Notes: generated by a model not told the origin, from the letters alone. DNA of 64,000 nucleotides from Microbacterium sp. SORGH_AS_0888 (GCF_030818905.1 NZ_JAUTAZ010000001.1:744001-808000), one strand, 5' to 3'. Counted from the stretch's first letter, positions 32,756 to 41,687 are shown. Translations and numbers: made by a program.

Positions 32756-33970
32756 GTGACGACGCCTCCGACTCCGGCGACGAAGGCGGAGACGCTCGCG
32801 TGGCTGCGGCGCGTCTCGGGCGATCTCGCCACCGCGACGATCAAACGCCTCGAGGACACGCTGCCCTGGTACGCCGGCATGCCACCGGCCCGCCGATCCT
32901 CGGTCGGGCTGGTGGCGCAGGCGGGCATCACCTCGTTCATCCAGTGGTACGACGACCCCACCTCGACCCCGTGGATCGCGGCGGACATCTTCGCCGCAGC
33001 TCCCCGCGAGCTGCTGCGCAGCGTCAGCCTGCAGCAGACGCTGCAGCTGATCCGGGTCACGGTGGAGGTCACGGAGGAACGGGTCACGGGACGCGGGGAA
33101 GACCTGCGAGAGGCCATCCTGCTGTACTCGCGGGAGGTCGCCTTCGCCGCCGCGGACGTCTACGCCCGCGCCGCCGAGGCGCGCGGTCTCTGGGACGCCC
33201 GCCTCGAGGCGCTCGTGGTCGACTCGATCCTCACCGGCGAGGCCGATGAGGAGCTGCCGAGCCGTATCGCCGCGCTCGGGTGGCACGGTCACGGCGAGGT
33301 CGCGGTGCTGGTCGGGACGACACCCGCGCAGTTCGACGTCGACCAGCTGCGACGGATGGCGCGCAAGCTCGGCGTCGACGTCCTCGTCGGCGTGCAGGGA
33401 TCACGGCTCGTGCTCGTGATCGGACGCACCGAGCCGGGCACACACGGCGAGGAGGTCGCAGAGCTGTCGTTCCCGGAGATCGCGCGCCGTCTCGAGCCCG
33501 GCTTCGGGTCGGGCCACCTCGTGCTGGGCCCCACCGTCCCGGCGCTGGTCGATGCGAGCCAGAGCGCGCGCGCCGCGCTCGCCGGCTTCGCGGTCGCCCG
33601 CGCGTGGCGCAACGCGCCTCGCCCCGTCGAGGCCGACGACCTGCTCCCCGAGCGGGCTCTCGCCGGCGACGCCGTGGCCAAGCACACGCTGGTCGAGCGC
33701 ATCTACGGTCCGCTCCGCGCGCACAGCGCGGACCTCGTGACGACCCTGTGGAGCTACCTCGACAACGGCCGATCGCTCGAGGCGACGGCGCGCGAGCTGT
33801 TCGTGCACCCCAACACCGTGCGATACCGGCTCAAGCGCGTCTCCGACGTCATCGGCTGGGATGCGACCGGGCCGCGGGAGGCGCTGATCCTCCAGACCGC
33901 TCTCATCCTCGGCGCGATCGGGACCGACACGACGCGGCGACGCCCGGCCGCGACACGCCGAAACCGCTGA
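32756..33970 (+). CDS. fasR: PucR-family regulator of fatty-acid synthesis
   Basis: A 404-residue transcription factor with a C-terminal PucR helix-turn-helix: SLEATARELFVHPNTVRYRLKR truncated to the key segment ARELFVHPNTVRYRLK, then VSDVIGWD. The N-terminal half is an all-helical sensor region with conserved Trp/Gln segments (SLQQTLQLIRVTVEV). In Streptomyces the PucR-like FasR encoded just before fabD activates the fabD-fabH-acpP-fabF operon; gene order here is the same. GTG 32756, 5 bp after aceE, so it is probably co-transcribed with it, linking acetyl-CoA supply to its use. Confidence 0.88.
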   Translation: MTTPPTPATKAETLAWLRRVSGDLATATIKRLEDTLPWYAGMPPARRSSVGLVAQAGITSFIQWYDDPTSTPWIAADIFAAAPRELLRSVSLQQTLQLIRVTVEVTEERVTGRGEDLREAILLYSREVAFAAADVYARAAEARGLWDARLEALVVDSILTGEADEELPSRIAALGWHGHGEVAVLVGTTPAQFDVDQLRRMARKLGVDVLVGVQGSRLVLVIGRTEPGTHGEEVAELSFPEIARRLEPGFGSGHLVLGPTVPALVDASQSARAALAGFAVARAWRNAPRPVEADDLLPERALAGDAVAKHTLVERIYGPLRAHSADLVTTLWSYLDNGRSLEATARELFVHPNTVRYRLKRVSDVIGWDATGPREALILQTALILGAIGTDTTRRRPAATRRNR

Positions 33971-33994
33971 GCTTATGACAACCACACAAAGCAT

Positions 33995-34012
33995 CCGCAC
34001 GATTCTGTGCGG
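33995..34012 (+). promoter_or_regulatory. Dyad CCGCAC-n6-GTGCGG before fabD
   Basis: A perfect 6-bp inverted repeat with 6-nt spacer lies in the 84-bp gap between fasR and fabD, 43 nt before the fabD start. It is a candidate FasR operator or a weak hairpin. The fabD GTG follows CAGGAT by 6 nt, resembling the leaderless -10 arrangement. Confidence 0.35.
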
Positions 34013-34054
34013 TCGTCGCCAGTGCCGCGGCCAGATCGTTGACAGGATGGATTC

Positions 34055-34978
34055 GTGATCATCGGCGTGTTCCCCGGGCAGGGCTCCCAGTCCCCCGGCT
34101 TCCTCTCCCCCTGGCTCGAGCTTCCCGGCGCACGGGAGACGGTGGAACGCTACGGCGACGCGGCCGGTGTCGACCTCGTCGCCGCCGGGACCGAATGGGA
34201 CGCGGACGCCATTCGCGACACGAAGGTCGCGCAGCCCCTCATCGTCGCCGCGAGCCTGCTGTCCTGGCAGGCACTCGCTGAGCGCACCGGCCGCGGCTTC
34301 GCGGGCATCGCCGGCCACTCGGTCGGAGAGGTCGCCGCGCTCGTGGCCGCCGGCGTCCTCGGAGACGAGGACGGCATGCGGCTGGTGGGCATCCGTGGGC
34401 GCGCGATGGCGGATGCCGCGGCTCTCACCACGACCGGGATGTCGGCGGTCGTCGGCGGAACCGAGGAGGACGTGCTCGCGCTTCTGAGCGAGCTCGAGCT
34501 CACTCCCGCGAACTACAACGGCGGCGGGCAGATCGTCGCGGCGGGATCACCGGAGGCGCTGGCGGCGCTGGCCGAGCGCGCACCGCGTGGTGCGCGCGTC
34601 ATCCCGCTTCAGGTCGCCGGCGCCTTCCACACGCACTACATGTCCTCCGCCGTGCAGACGCTGCAGGACGCGGCCGACGAGATCGTGCCTGCCGACCCCG
34701 CGCTCACGCTCTGGACGAACTCCGACGGCACGACCGTCGACAGCGGCGAGTCCGCACTGCGCCTGCTCGTTGGTCAGGTCGCCGCTCCTGTCCGGTGGGA
34801 TCTGTGCATGGCCGGTTTCGCGCAGGCCGGTGCGACCGGGCTGGTGGAGTTCGCTCCCGCCGGCACCCTCACCGGCCTCGCGAAGCGTGGCCTGCGGGGC
34901 GTGCCCGCCGTCGCCGTCAAGACCCCGGATGATCTGGATGCCGCCGCAGCCCTGCTCGGCGAGGAAGACGCAGCATGA
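34055..34978 (+). CDS. fabD: Malonyl-CoA:ACP transacylase
   Basis: Transfers malonyl from CoA to acyl carrier protein for fatty-acid elongation. A 307-residue enzyme: FPGQGSQSPGFLSPW at the start, the nucleophile serine in GIAGHSVGEVAAL at about residue 90, an arginine region (GMRLVGIRGRAMADAA), and the catalytic His in GAFHTHYM. First gene of the fab operon. GTG 34055. Its end overlaps fabH by 4 bp (ATGA). Confidence 0.95.
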   Translation: MIIGVFPGQGSQSPGFLSPWLELPGARETVERYGDAAGVDLVAAGTEWDADAIRDTKVAQPLIVAASLLSWQALAERTGRGFAGIAGHSVGEVAALVAAGVLGDEDGMRLVGIRGRAMADAAALTTTGMSAVVGGTEEDVLALLSELELTPANYNGGGQIVAAGSPEALAALAERAPRGARVIPLQVAGAFHTHYMSSAVQTLQDAADEIVPADPALTLWTNSDGTTVDSGESALRLLVGQVAAPVRWDLCMAGFAQAGATGLVEFAPAGTLTGLAKRGLRGVPAVAVKTPDDLDAAAALLGEEDAA

Positions 34979-35976
34979 CTCCCACACTGAAGCAGACCAC
35001 CGGTCCGCAGTTCACCCGCATCCTCTCCTACGGCGCAGCGCGCGGCGAGGTCGCGGTGCCGAACGAGGACCTGATCGGCCCGATCGACTCGAGCGACGAG
35101 TGGATCCGCCAGCGCACGGGCATCGTGACCCGCACCCGCGCCGTCGCCGAGACATCGGCCACGGATCTCGCTGCCGCCGCCGCGGCCGAGGCGATCGAGC
35201 GCTCCGGAATCCCCGCCGACCAGATCGACCTGGTCATCGCGGCGACCATCAGCAACTCCCGGCAGACCCCGTCGATGTCGGCGGTCGTCGCCGACCGCGT
35301 CGGCGCGAACCCTGCGGCCGCCTACGACTCCAACGCCGCGTGCGCGGGATTCGCCTACGGCGTGGCACAGGCCGACGCGCTCATCCGCGCCGGAGCCGCC
35401 CACTACGCCGTCGTCATCGGCGCCGAGAAGCTGTCGGACGTCGTCGACCCGACCGACCGCAGCATCTCCTTCCTCCTGGGCGACGGCGCCGGCGCCGTCG
35501 TCATCGGACCGAGCGAGACCCCCGGGATCGGCCCGACGGTCTGGGGCTCGGACGGCTCGAAGGCGGACGCGGTCGGCATGAACGCGACCCTCACGGAGTT
35601 CCGCGACGGAGCCTCCGGCTGGCCCACGCTGCGGCAGGACGGCCCGGTCGTCTTCCGGTGGGCGGTCTGGGAGATGGTCAAGGTCGCACGCCAGGCGATC
35701 GAGGCCGCCGGCATCGAGGTGTCCGATCTCGCCGCCTTCATCCCGCACCAGGCCAACATGAGGATCATCGACGAGTTCGCCAAGCAGCTGAAGCTGCCCG
35801 AGTCGGTCGTGATCGGTCGCGACATCGAGACCACGGGCAACACCTCGGCCGCCTCGATCCCGCTCGCGACGCACCGTCTGCTCCAGGAGCACCCGGAGCT
35901 CAGCGGTGGCCTCGCCCTGCAGATCGGGTTCGGGGCCGGGCTCGTCTTCGGCGCCCAGGTGGTCGTCCTCCCGTGA
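34975..35976 (+). CDS. fabH: Beta-ketoacyl-ACP synthase III
   Basis: Condenses acyl-CoA with malonyl-ACP to start fatty-acid chains; in this group branched-chain primers are usual. A 333-residue thiolase-fold enzyme with catalytic Cys in SNAACAGFAYG (about Cys122), His in FIPHQANMRI and Asn in ETTGNTSAAS. GDGAGAVVIG and GFGAGLVFGAQ complete the family pattern. Its ATG overlaps the fabD stop by 4 bp. Confidence 0.95.
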   Translation: MTPTLKQTTGPQFTRILSYGAARGEVAVPNEDLIGPIDSSDEWIRQRTGIVTRTRAVAETSATDLAAAAAAEAIERSGIPADQIDLVIAATISNSRQTPSMSAVVADRVGANPAAAYDSNAACAGFAYGVAQADALIRAGAAHYAVVIGAEKLSDVVDPTDRSISFLLGDGAGAVVIGPSETPGIGPTVWGSDGSKADAVGMNATLTEFRDGASGWPTLRQDGPVVFRWAVWEMVKVARQAIEAAGIEVSDLAAFIPHQANMRIIDEFAKQLKLPESVVIGRDIETTGNTSAASIPLATHRLLQEHPELSGGLALQIGFGAGLVFGAQVVVLP

Positions 35977-35994
35977 CGACGGCGGGCCCCGCCC

Positions 35995-36000
35995 TAGACT
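35995..36000 (+). promoter_or_regulatory. -10 element (TAGACT) for acpP
   Basis: TAGACT lies 48 nt before the acpP ATG; the strong AAAGGAG at 36035-36041 is well spaced. It would give acpP, which is needed in large amounts, extra expression from within the operon. Confidence 0.5.
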
Positions 36001-36048
36001 GATTCGCGGTCGCAGAGCCCACCAGATCCCAACCAAAGGAGAAAACAC

Positions 36049-36297
36049 ATGGCACTTTCCAGCGACGAGGTCCTCGCGGGACTCGCAGAGCTCATCACCG
36101 ACGAGACGGGCGTGTCCGCCGACGAGGTCGAGCTGGGCAAGTCGTTCACGGACGACCTCGACATCGACTCGATCTCGATGATGACGATCGTCGTCAACGC
36201 TGAGGAGAAGTTCGGCGTGACGATCCCCGACGACGAGGTCAAGAACCTCAAGACCGTAGGCGACGCCGTCACCTACATCACGTCCAACCAGGCGTGA
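36049..36297 (+). CDS. acpP: Acyl carrier protein
   Basis: Carries growing acyl chains on 4'-phosphopantetheine. An 82-residue acidic helical protein. The modification serine is in DDLDIDSISMM (Ser40), followed by the recognition helix MTIVVNAEEKFGVTIPDDE. It has a strong ribosome binding site and its own likely promoter. A GC-rich hairpin separates it from fabF. Confidence 0.96.
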   Translation: MALSSDEVLAGLAELITDETGVSADEVELGKSFTDDLDIDSISMMTIVVNAEEKFGVTIPDDEVKNLKTVGDAVTYITSNQA

Positions 36298-36307
36298 CCC
36301 CGAGCGC

Positions 36308-36329
36308 GGTGGGGGCACCCGCCCCCACC
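36308..36329 (+). terminator. Hairpin between acpP and fabF
   Basis: GGTGGGGGC and GCCCCCACC form a perfect 9-bp stem with a 4-nt loop, 11 nt after the acpP stop. There is no T-run, so it may partly terminate or protect the acpP message from decay, making more ACP than FabF. Confidence 0.5.
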
Positions 36330-36352
36330 GCACGATGGAGATTTCCCCACAT

Positions 36353-37591
36353 ATGAGCACCTCACGCATCGTCGTCACCGGCATCGGCGCGTCCTCCCCC
36401 ATCGGCGGGACGGCACCCGAGAGCTGGTCCTCCTTGCTGAGCGGCGCCTCCGGCGCCCGCACCCTCGAGTACGACTGGGTCGAGAAGTACCAGCTTCCGG
36501 TGACCTTCGCCGCAGAGGCCGCCGTACGCCCGGACACCGTGCTCGAACGCCCGATCGCCAAGCGGCTGGACCCGGCCTCGCAGTTCGCTCTCGTCGCCGC
36601 CATGGAGGCGTGGGCCGACGCCGGAAGCCCGGAAGTCGACCCCGACCGGCTCGGCATCGACTTCGCGACCGGGATCGGCGGCGTGTGGACCCTGCTGGAC
36701 GCGTGGGACACCCTCAAGGAGAAGGGCCCCCGGCGCGTCATGCCGATGACGGTGCCCATGCTCATGCCCAACGCCGCGGCCGGCAACCTCTCCCTGCACT
36801 TCGGCGCGCGCGCTTTCGCGCGGACCGTGGCCAGCGCCTGCGCCTCGAGCACGGAGTCGATCGTGAACGCGGTCGAGCACATCCGCGCCGGCTACGCCGA
36901 CGTGGTCATCGCCGGCGGCACCGAGTCGGCGATCCACCCGATCACGCTCGCCGCGTTCGCATCCATGCAGGCCCTGTCCAAGCGCAACGACGACCCCGCC
37001 ACCGCCTCACGGCCCGGCAGCATCGACCGTGACGGGTTCGTCATGGGCGAGGGCGCGGGTGCGCTCGTGCTCGAGACGGAGGAGCACGCGAAGGCGCGCG
37101 GCGCGCGCATCTACGCCGTCGTGGCCGGCGGCGGCGTGACAGCGGACTCGTACCACATCACGGCCAACGACCCCGAGGGCAAGGGCGCCGCACGTGCGGT
37201 GCGTCTCGCGCTCGAGATGGCGGACGCATCCCCGGACGACGTGACGCACATCAACGCACACGCGACGTCCACGCCGGTCGGCGACCCGAACGAGTACCAG
37301 GCGCTGCGAGCCGTGTTCGGCCCGCGGATCGATGAGATCCCGGTCTCGGCGACCAAGGCGTCCACGGGGCACCTGCTCGGCGGCACCGGGGCGCTCGAGG
37401 CCGTGTTCACGATCCTCGCGATCGCCGAGCGGACGGCTCCCCCGACCATCAACCTCACCGAGCAGGACCCGGAGGTGCCGTTCCGCATCTCCGGTGCCCC
37501 GCAGTCGCTCGGCGACGCCGACCAGCTGGCGATCAGCAATTCCTTCGGCTTCGGCGGCCACAACGCCGTCGTCGCGTTCCGCAGCGCCTGA
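36353..37591 (+). CDS. fabF: Beta-ketoacyl-ACP synthase II
   Basis: Elongates acyl-ACP with malonyl-ACP. A 412-residue condensing enzyme with catalytic Cys in ASACASSTESI (about residue 162), His in NAHATSTPVGD and His in STGHLLGGTGALE. The C-terminus has NSFGFGGHNAVVAF. ATG 36353 gives the standard MSTSRIVVTGIGASSP start; an ATG six codons upstream exists but has no ribosome binding site. It converges on the DUF3145 gene. Confidence 0.95.
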   Translation: MSTSRIVVTGIGASSPIGGTAPESWSSLLSGASGARTLEYDWVEKYQLPVTFAAEAAVRPDTVLERPIAKRLDPASQFALVAAMEAWADAGSPEVDPDRLGIDFATGIGGVWTLLDAWDTLKEKGPRRVMPMTVPMLMPNAAAGNLSLHFGARAFARTVASACASSTESIVNAVEHIRAGYADVVIAGGTESAIHPITLAAFASMQALSKRNDDPATASRPGSIDRDGFVMGEGAGALVLETEEHAKARGARIYAVVAGGGVTADSYHITANDPEGKGAARAVRLALEMADASPDDVTHINAHATSTPVGDPNEYQALRAVFGPRIDEIPVSATKASTGHLLGGTGALEAVFTILAIAERTAPPTINLTEQDPEVPFRISGAPQSLGDADQLAISNSFGFGGHNAVVAFRSA

Positions 37592-37616
37592 GCGCGCCGA
37601 GAGAGGTCCCGGGGTC

Positions 37617-38120
37617 TCAGCCCACCTTGTGGAGCCAGACCACCGGGACCTCGTCGGACGCGTGACGGAACGGCTCGAGCTCTTCGTCCCAGGCAGCGCC
37701 GAGAGCGACGTCGAGCTCGCGCTGGAGCTCGGCGGCATCCCCTGCGGCGATCTCCATCGCGTAGCGGATGCGGTCCTCGCCCACCACCACGTTCCCCGCG
37801 GTGTCGGTCTGCGCATAGTGGATGCCGAGGTCGGGGGTGTGCATCCAGCGGCCTCCGTCGCTTCGAGGCGTCGGGTCCTCCGACACCTCGAACCTCAGGT
37901 GCTCCCAGCCGTGCATCGCGCTGGCGATCGCGGCTCCGGTCCCGCCGGGAGCCTCCCAGTAGAACTCCGCACGGCGTGCACCGGGCAGCACCGGCTGCTC
38001 CGCCCACTCGAAGTTCACGGCGCGTCCGAGAACGCGGCCGATCGCCCATTCCAGGTGTGGGCACAGCGCTTTCGGCGCCGAGTGGACGAACACCACTCCG
38101 CGCGCCATGTGTCCAGCCAT
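37617..38120 (-). CDS. DUF3145 family protein
   Basis: A 167-residue conserved actinobacterial protein of unknown function, commonly found just downstream of fabF, as here. Family segments are MARGVVFVHSAPKALCPHLEW, AEFYWEAPGGTGAAI, HGWEHLRFEVSEDP and DLGIHYAQTDTAGN. No membrane helix or signal peptide. ATG 38120 has GGAG at good spacing; the second ATG (38108) begins the MARGVV consensus. The persistent linkage to the fab operon suggests a role near lipid synthesis, but that is inference. Confidence 0.85.
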   Translation of the reverse strand: MAGHMARGVVFVHSAPKALCPHLEWAIGRVLGRAVNFEWAEQPVLPGARRAEFYWEAPGGTGAAIASAMHGWEHLRFEVSEDPTPRSDGGRWMHTPDLGIHYAQTDTAGNVVVGEDRIRYAMEIAAGDAAELQRELDVALGAAWDEELEPFRHASDEVPVVWLHKVG

Positions 38121-38328
38121 CGTCTCTCCGTTTCTTCAGGTACGTCTTCCCCTACGACCTGATGCCGGAGCGCGGCTGTCTCTTCGGTTGTGCTGAGTTC
38201 ATTATCGCCCGGTTCGATGCGGAATCACAACCGTGTGGTTCGTCGCATAAGCAGCGTTCAGAATCCGGGCCTACAGTTGCCGCGCGCCTCCCGTCATCGA
38301 GTTCCTCACGAGCTGGCACGCCGACCCC

Positions 38329-39180
38329 GTGGCGATCGGCGTGCTCTTCGTCGCGTCCACGGCCTATGCGATCGGCATCCATCGGGTGCGGCAGCGCGGC
38401 GGGCGCTGGCCGCTGCTGCCGACGCTGGCGTTCTTCGTGATCGGCTTGGGCTCGTACGCGGTCGTCGAGCTCGGGTTCCTGGGCGGCCACGCGCAGGAGC
38501 TGCGCTGGGCGTTCACGACACGGATCGCCCTGCTGCTCTTCGTCGTGCCCGCGGGGATCGCGCTCGGGCAGCCGCTGCAGCTGATCATGGCCGCGGGCGG
38601 CGAGTCCGCCACGAGCCGGGTGCTGGCGACGCTGCGCTCCCGGGCGATGCGCCTGTTCGGCAACGCCATGTTCGCGACGCTGTTCGCCGCACTCGTGATG
38701 TGCCTGTTCCTGACCCCGCTCGCCGGTGTCCTGCGCACGAATCCGGTCAGCGAGTCCCTCATCGGGGTGATCGTCCCCCTGGCCGGCGCGGCGATGGTGC
38801 TGCCGATGTCCGTGACGTCCGCCGCACACGCCAGCGTGTTCCTCGTGATCGAGTTCTTCCTCGCGTTCATCGAACTGCTGATCGACGCGATCCCCGGCAT
38901 CCTCATGCGGCTGAGCGACACGGTGCTGGATGGGATCACGACGGTCACGGGCACCGCCCCGTGGTGGCCCAACCCCCTCCGCGACCAGCAGCTCTCGGGA
39001 GACCTGCTCTGGTTCATCGCCGAGGTCGGAGACGTGCCCGTCATCCTCCTGCTGCTCCTGCGATGGATGCGCACCGACAGACACGAGGCGAGCGCCTACG
39101 ACGATCTCAGCGACGAGGAGTACGACGCCCTCACCCGCGCCCACCTGCTGGGCGAGGACGGCGACGCCGCTTCCGCCTGA
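38329..39180 (+). CDS. CtaG-like cytochrome c oxidase assembly membrane protein
   Basis: About 283 residues with seven or so membrane helices of the caa3-type CtaG family. Hydrophobic spans include VLFVASTAYAIGIH, LAFFVIGLGSYAVVEL, ALLLFVVPAGIALG, MFATLFAALVMCLFL, VPLAGAAMVLPMSV, ASVFLVIEFFLAFIELL and VPVILLLLLRWM. The protein ends in an acidic cytoplasmic tail (DDLSDEEYDALT). GTG 38329 is the first start codon in frame, but in-frame coding continues upstream (IEFLTSWHADP) without a start, so the true start may lie at about 38293 or be hidden by a base error. Its stop abuts the stop of the next, reverse-strand gene. Confidence 0.75.
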   Translation: MAIGVLFVASTAYAIGIHRVRQRGGRWPLLPTLAFFVIGLGSYAVVELGFLGGHAQELRWAFTTRIALLLFVVPAGIALGQPLQLIMAAGGESATSRVLATLRSRAMRLFGNAMFATLFAALVMCLFLTPLAGVLRTNPVSESLIGVIVPLAGAAMVLPMSVTSAAHASVFLVIEFFLAFIELLIDAIPGILMRLSDTVLDGITTVTGTAPWWPNPLRDQQLSGDLLWFIAEVGDVPVILLLLLRWMRTDRHEASAYDDLSDEEYDALTRAHLLGEDGDAASA

Positions 39181-39924
39181 TCAGCTGCGGAACGCGTGGG
39201 CGATGACGAGGCTCGCCACCGGTTGCGGGCTTCGGATCATCGCCTCGTGGCCGCGACCGGCGATCTCCTCCATGCGTGCGACGGGGATGAGCGAGGTCAC
39301 GCGAGCGACCCAGTCACGCGGGCACACGCGGTCGGTCTCGCCGCGGAGGACCAGGGTGTCGGCGCGCAGCCGTGGCAGCACGTCCTCGATGCGGTGGTCG
39401 AGCATCTGCCTCAGCTTGCGGATGAACCAGCGAGGGCCCGCCTTCGCGTACTGGATCATCCCGAGCACGAGCACCTTCGGACTCTCCCCCGCGAGGTCCT
39501 GGACCATCCGCCACGCCTGCCAGGCCGCCGTGCGTTCCGCATCGTTCACGGTGGGCGCTATCAGCACCGCCCGCGTGCCGAGGTCGGGATGCCGCACGAG
39601 GGCCTCGGTGACGACCTGAGTGCCCATCGAATGACCCACGAGCACCGGGTCGCGCTCGGGCAGACTCGCGACGAAGGCCGCCAGGAAGTCGCCGCTCGCC
39701 GGCATGTCGAGCGCGGATCCGGGCTCGGGCGAGTCGCCGAACCCGGGCAGGTCGACGGCGTAGACGGTGCCGACGCGGCCGAGCTCGTCCGCAACCTCAC
39801 GGAACACGCGATGGCCCATCCCGATACCGTGCACGAGCACGAACGTCGTCCCCGTGGCCGTGCCGCTCCGCGTGTAGACCATCGTCCGCCCCTCGAGGCG
39901 GAACTCGGAGATCGCTTCTTCCAC
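39181..39924 (-). CDS. Alpha/beta hydrolase
   Basis: A 247-residue serine hydrolase fold: oxyanion region VLVHGIGMGHRVF, then VDLPGFGDSPEPG, the nucleophile in VGHSMGTQVV, the acid in LRGETDRVCPRDW, and His in AGRGHEAMIRSP. The substrate is unknown. GTG 39924 was chosen: TACACT lies 8 nt before it (39933-39938, overlapping the last bases of the tRNA upstream), a leaderless arrangement. Confidence 0.82.
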   Translation of the reverse strand: MEEAISEFRLEGRTMVYTRSGTATGTTFVLVHGIGMGHRVFREVADELGRVGTVYAVDLPGFGDSPEPGSALDMPASGDFLAAFVASLPERDPVLVGHSMGTQVVTEALVRHPDLGTRAVLIAPTVNDAERTAAWQAWRMVQDLAGESPKVLVLGMIQYAKAGPRWFIRKLRQMLDHRIEDVLPRLRADTLVLRGETDRVCPRDWVARVTSLIPVARMEEIAGRGHEAMIRSPQPVASLVIAHAFRS

Positions 39925-39936
39925 GAGATGAGAGTG

Positions 39937-40010
39937 TAGGGCGGGTGGGACTTGAACCCACGATCGTCGGGTTATGAGCCCGCTGCCTTGACCAGCTTGG
40001 CCACCGCCCC
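39937..40010 (-). tRNA. tRNA with CAT anticodon (Met or Ile2)
   Basis: A 74-nt cloverleaf on the reverse strand. The acceptor stem closes with a G-U pair, the D-stem is GCC/GGC, the anticodon arm has loop CTCATAA (anticodon CAT), and the T-arm is GTGGG TTCAAGT CCCAC with discriminator A. Elongator Met and lysidine-modified Ile2 cannot be told apart here; the initiator-type three-GC anticodon stem is not seen (stem GCGGG/CCCGA-like). Confidence 0.88.
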
Positions 40011-40024
40011 CTGGGACTACGAGC

Positions 40025-41023
40025 CTACCGCTCGTGCCCTTCTTCGTGCGCCGCGCCGCCACGCGGGATGCCGACGTCCTGGCTGTCGCTGAGCACCTGC
40101 GGGTGATAGCGGGCGAGGGTGATGACGCCCCAGATGGCGACGGCACCCGCCACCGCGAACACGATCGAGCCCCACGTCGGCACGGCCATGCCTTCGCCGA
40201 GGACCAGGAGGCCGATGAGGACGGCGACCATCGGGTCCACGACCGTGAGGCCGGCGATCGCCAGATCGGGAGGGCCCGACGAGTAGGCGGTCTGCACGAA
40301 GTAGGCGCCCAGCGCGGTGCCGGCCACGAGAGCGATGAGGCAGAAGACCGTCAGCCAGTCGAACTGCGAGACCTGGATGCGCTTGATCACGATCTTGGCG
40401 AGCGTCGCCACGAAACCGTAGATCATGCCCGCCGCGAGGACGTAGAACAAGGCGCGCGCCCGATGCCGGCGCACGACGAGCCACAGGCCGACCAGCAGCA
40501 GGGCGATGACAGCGAGGACGATCAGCACCGTCACGATCTGCTGATTGGTCACCGCGGGCTCGGCGGCGAACAGGGCCGCGACCGTGACGAACAGGAAGAT
40601 GCCGCCCACGCACGCGATGATCGCGCTGAGCGAGCGCTTCGTCGGCGTGTGGCCCGTGACGCGGGCGTTCAGAAGCGTCGTGATGACGAGCGAGATCGCA
40701 CCGAGAGGCTGGACGACGATCAGCGGCGCGACGCTCAGCGCGCCCAGCTGGCACACGATGGCGAGCGCGAGCATGAGGGTCCCCACGACCCAGCTCGGAC
40801 GAGTGAGCAGGCGCAGGAGCTGGGCGAGGGACAGGCCCCCGGCCGCATCCTTGCCGCTCAGCCGCTCGACCTTGGACACGCCACGATGCTGGTACTGCGC
40901 GCCGAAGGACATGAACACCGCGCCCGCCAGCGCCAGCGGTATCCCCATGAGAAGAGCGGGGTTCTGGAACACCCCGATCAGCTGGTCGCCGACGTCCCCG
41001 AGCGTCGCATGGGTCACATTCAC
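40025..41023 (-). CDS. DMT-superfamily transporter
   Basis: A 332-residue integral membrane protein with about nine or ten helices, e.g. LLMGIPLALAGAVFMSFGA, WVVGTLMLALAIVCQLGAL, APLIVVQPLGAISLVITTLL, SAIIACVGGIFLFVTVAALF and VLIVLAVIALLLVGLWLVV. A repeated ten-helix plan with PLGAISLV and VDPMVAVLIGLLVLGE in equivalent halves is typical of drug/metabolite (EamA/NIPA-like) transporters. The substrate is unknown. The start region has ATG 41023. Confidence 0.82.
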   Translation of the reverse strand: MNVTHATLGDVGDQLIGVFQNPALLMGIPLALAGAVFMSFGAQYQHRGVSKVERLSGKDAAGGLSLAQLLRLLTRPSWVVGTLMLALAIVCQLGALSVAPLIVVQPLGAISLVITTLLNARVTGHTPTKRSLSAIIACVGGIFLFVTVAALFAAEPAVTNQQIVTVLIVLAVIALLLVGLWLVVRRHRARALFYVLAAGMIYGFVATLAKIVIKRIQVSQFDWLTVFCLIALVAGTALGAYFVQTAYSSGPPDLAIAGLTVVDPMVAVLIGLLVLGEGMAVPTWGSIVFAVAGAVAIWGVITLARYHPQVLSDSQDVGIPRGGAAHEEGHER

Positions 41024-41052
41024 CCCTCGACACTAACGGCCAGCCGGCTCGA

Positions 41053-41058
41053 TAGGCT
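41053..41058 (+). promoter_or_regulatory. Leaderless-type -10 element (TAGGCT) for def
   Basis: TAGGCT, 6 nt, then GTG 41065, the predicted start of peptide deformylase, with no ribosome binding site between. Confidence 0.55.
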
Positions 41059-41064
41059 CGAGGC

Positions 41065-41631
41065 GTGGCCGTACTCCCGATTCGCATCATGGGCGACCCC
41101 GTCCTCCATTCCCCCGCCGCAGAGGTCGAGGAGGTCACGGACGAGATCCGTGAGCTCGTCGCCGACATGTTCGAGACGATGGATGCCGCACCCGGCGTCG
41201 GGCTCGCGGCACCGCAGGTCGGCGTGTCGCTGCGGATCTACACCTACACGTATCAGGACGACGAGGGTGCGCCCTGGCGCGGCGTCGTCATCAACCCGGT
41301 GCTGTGGATGAGTCCCCCCGTGCCGGGCGAGCCGGACCCCGACGAGGAGTCGGAGGGATGCCTCTCCTTCCCGGGCGAGCGATTCCCGCTGCGCCGAGCA
41401 GATCGTGTCCTCGTGACCGGCGTCGATCTCGACCTGCAGCCGGTCCTGATCGAGGTCGACGGCTGGCGCGCCCGCATCATGCAGCACGAGTTCGACCATC
41501 TCGACGGCATCCTCTACGTCGACAGGCTCGGCGACAACGACTGGAAGACGGCGCAGAAGATCGCGAAGAAGCGCGGGTGGAACCGCCCAGGGCATTCCTG
41601 GATGCCGGGCGTCGACGACCTGGAAGGCTGA
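41065..41631 (+). CDS. def: Peptide deformylase
   Basis: Removes the formyl group from nascent proteins; an iron or zinc metalloenzyme. A 188-residue protein with the three family motifs: GVGLAAPQVGV (about 50-60), EGCLSFPGE (metal Cys), and QHEFDHLDGILY (metal His pair and catalytic Glu). The C-terminus KKRGWNRPGHSWMPGVDDL is typical of actinobacteria. It is leaderless by the upstream element. The mobile element begins 57 bp after its stop. Confidence 0.95.
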   Translation: MAVLPIRIMGDPVLHSPAAEVEEVTDEIRELVADMFETMDAAPGVGLAAPQVGVSLRIYTYTYQDDEGAPWRGVVINPVLWMSPPVPGEPDPDEESEGCLSFPGERFPLRRADRVLVTGVDLDLQPVLIEVDGWRARIMQHEFDHLDGILYVDRLGDNDWKTAQKIAKKRGWNRPGHSWMPGVDDLEG

Positions 41632-41687
41632 CCCCGCGGCCCTCCGCGGCCGTGACTCGCCGCAGGCGTGCCCGGTCGCCTGCTAGA

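Noticed and set aside
30293..33970. 1,225-codon forward ORF covering aceE out of frame and fasR
   Set aside because: The first two thirds are a shadow of aceE in another frame (Arg/Pro-rich); only the part from 32756 is a real gene.
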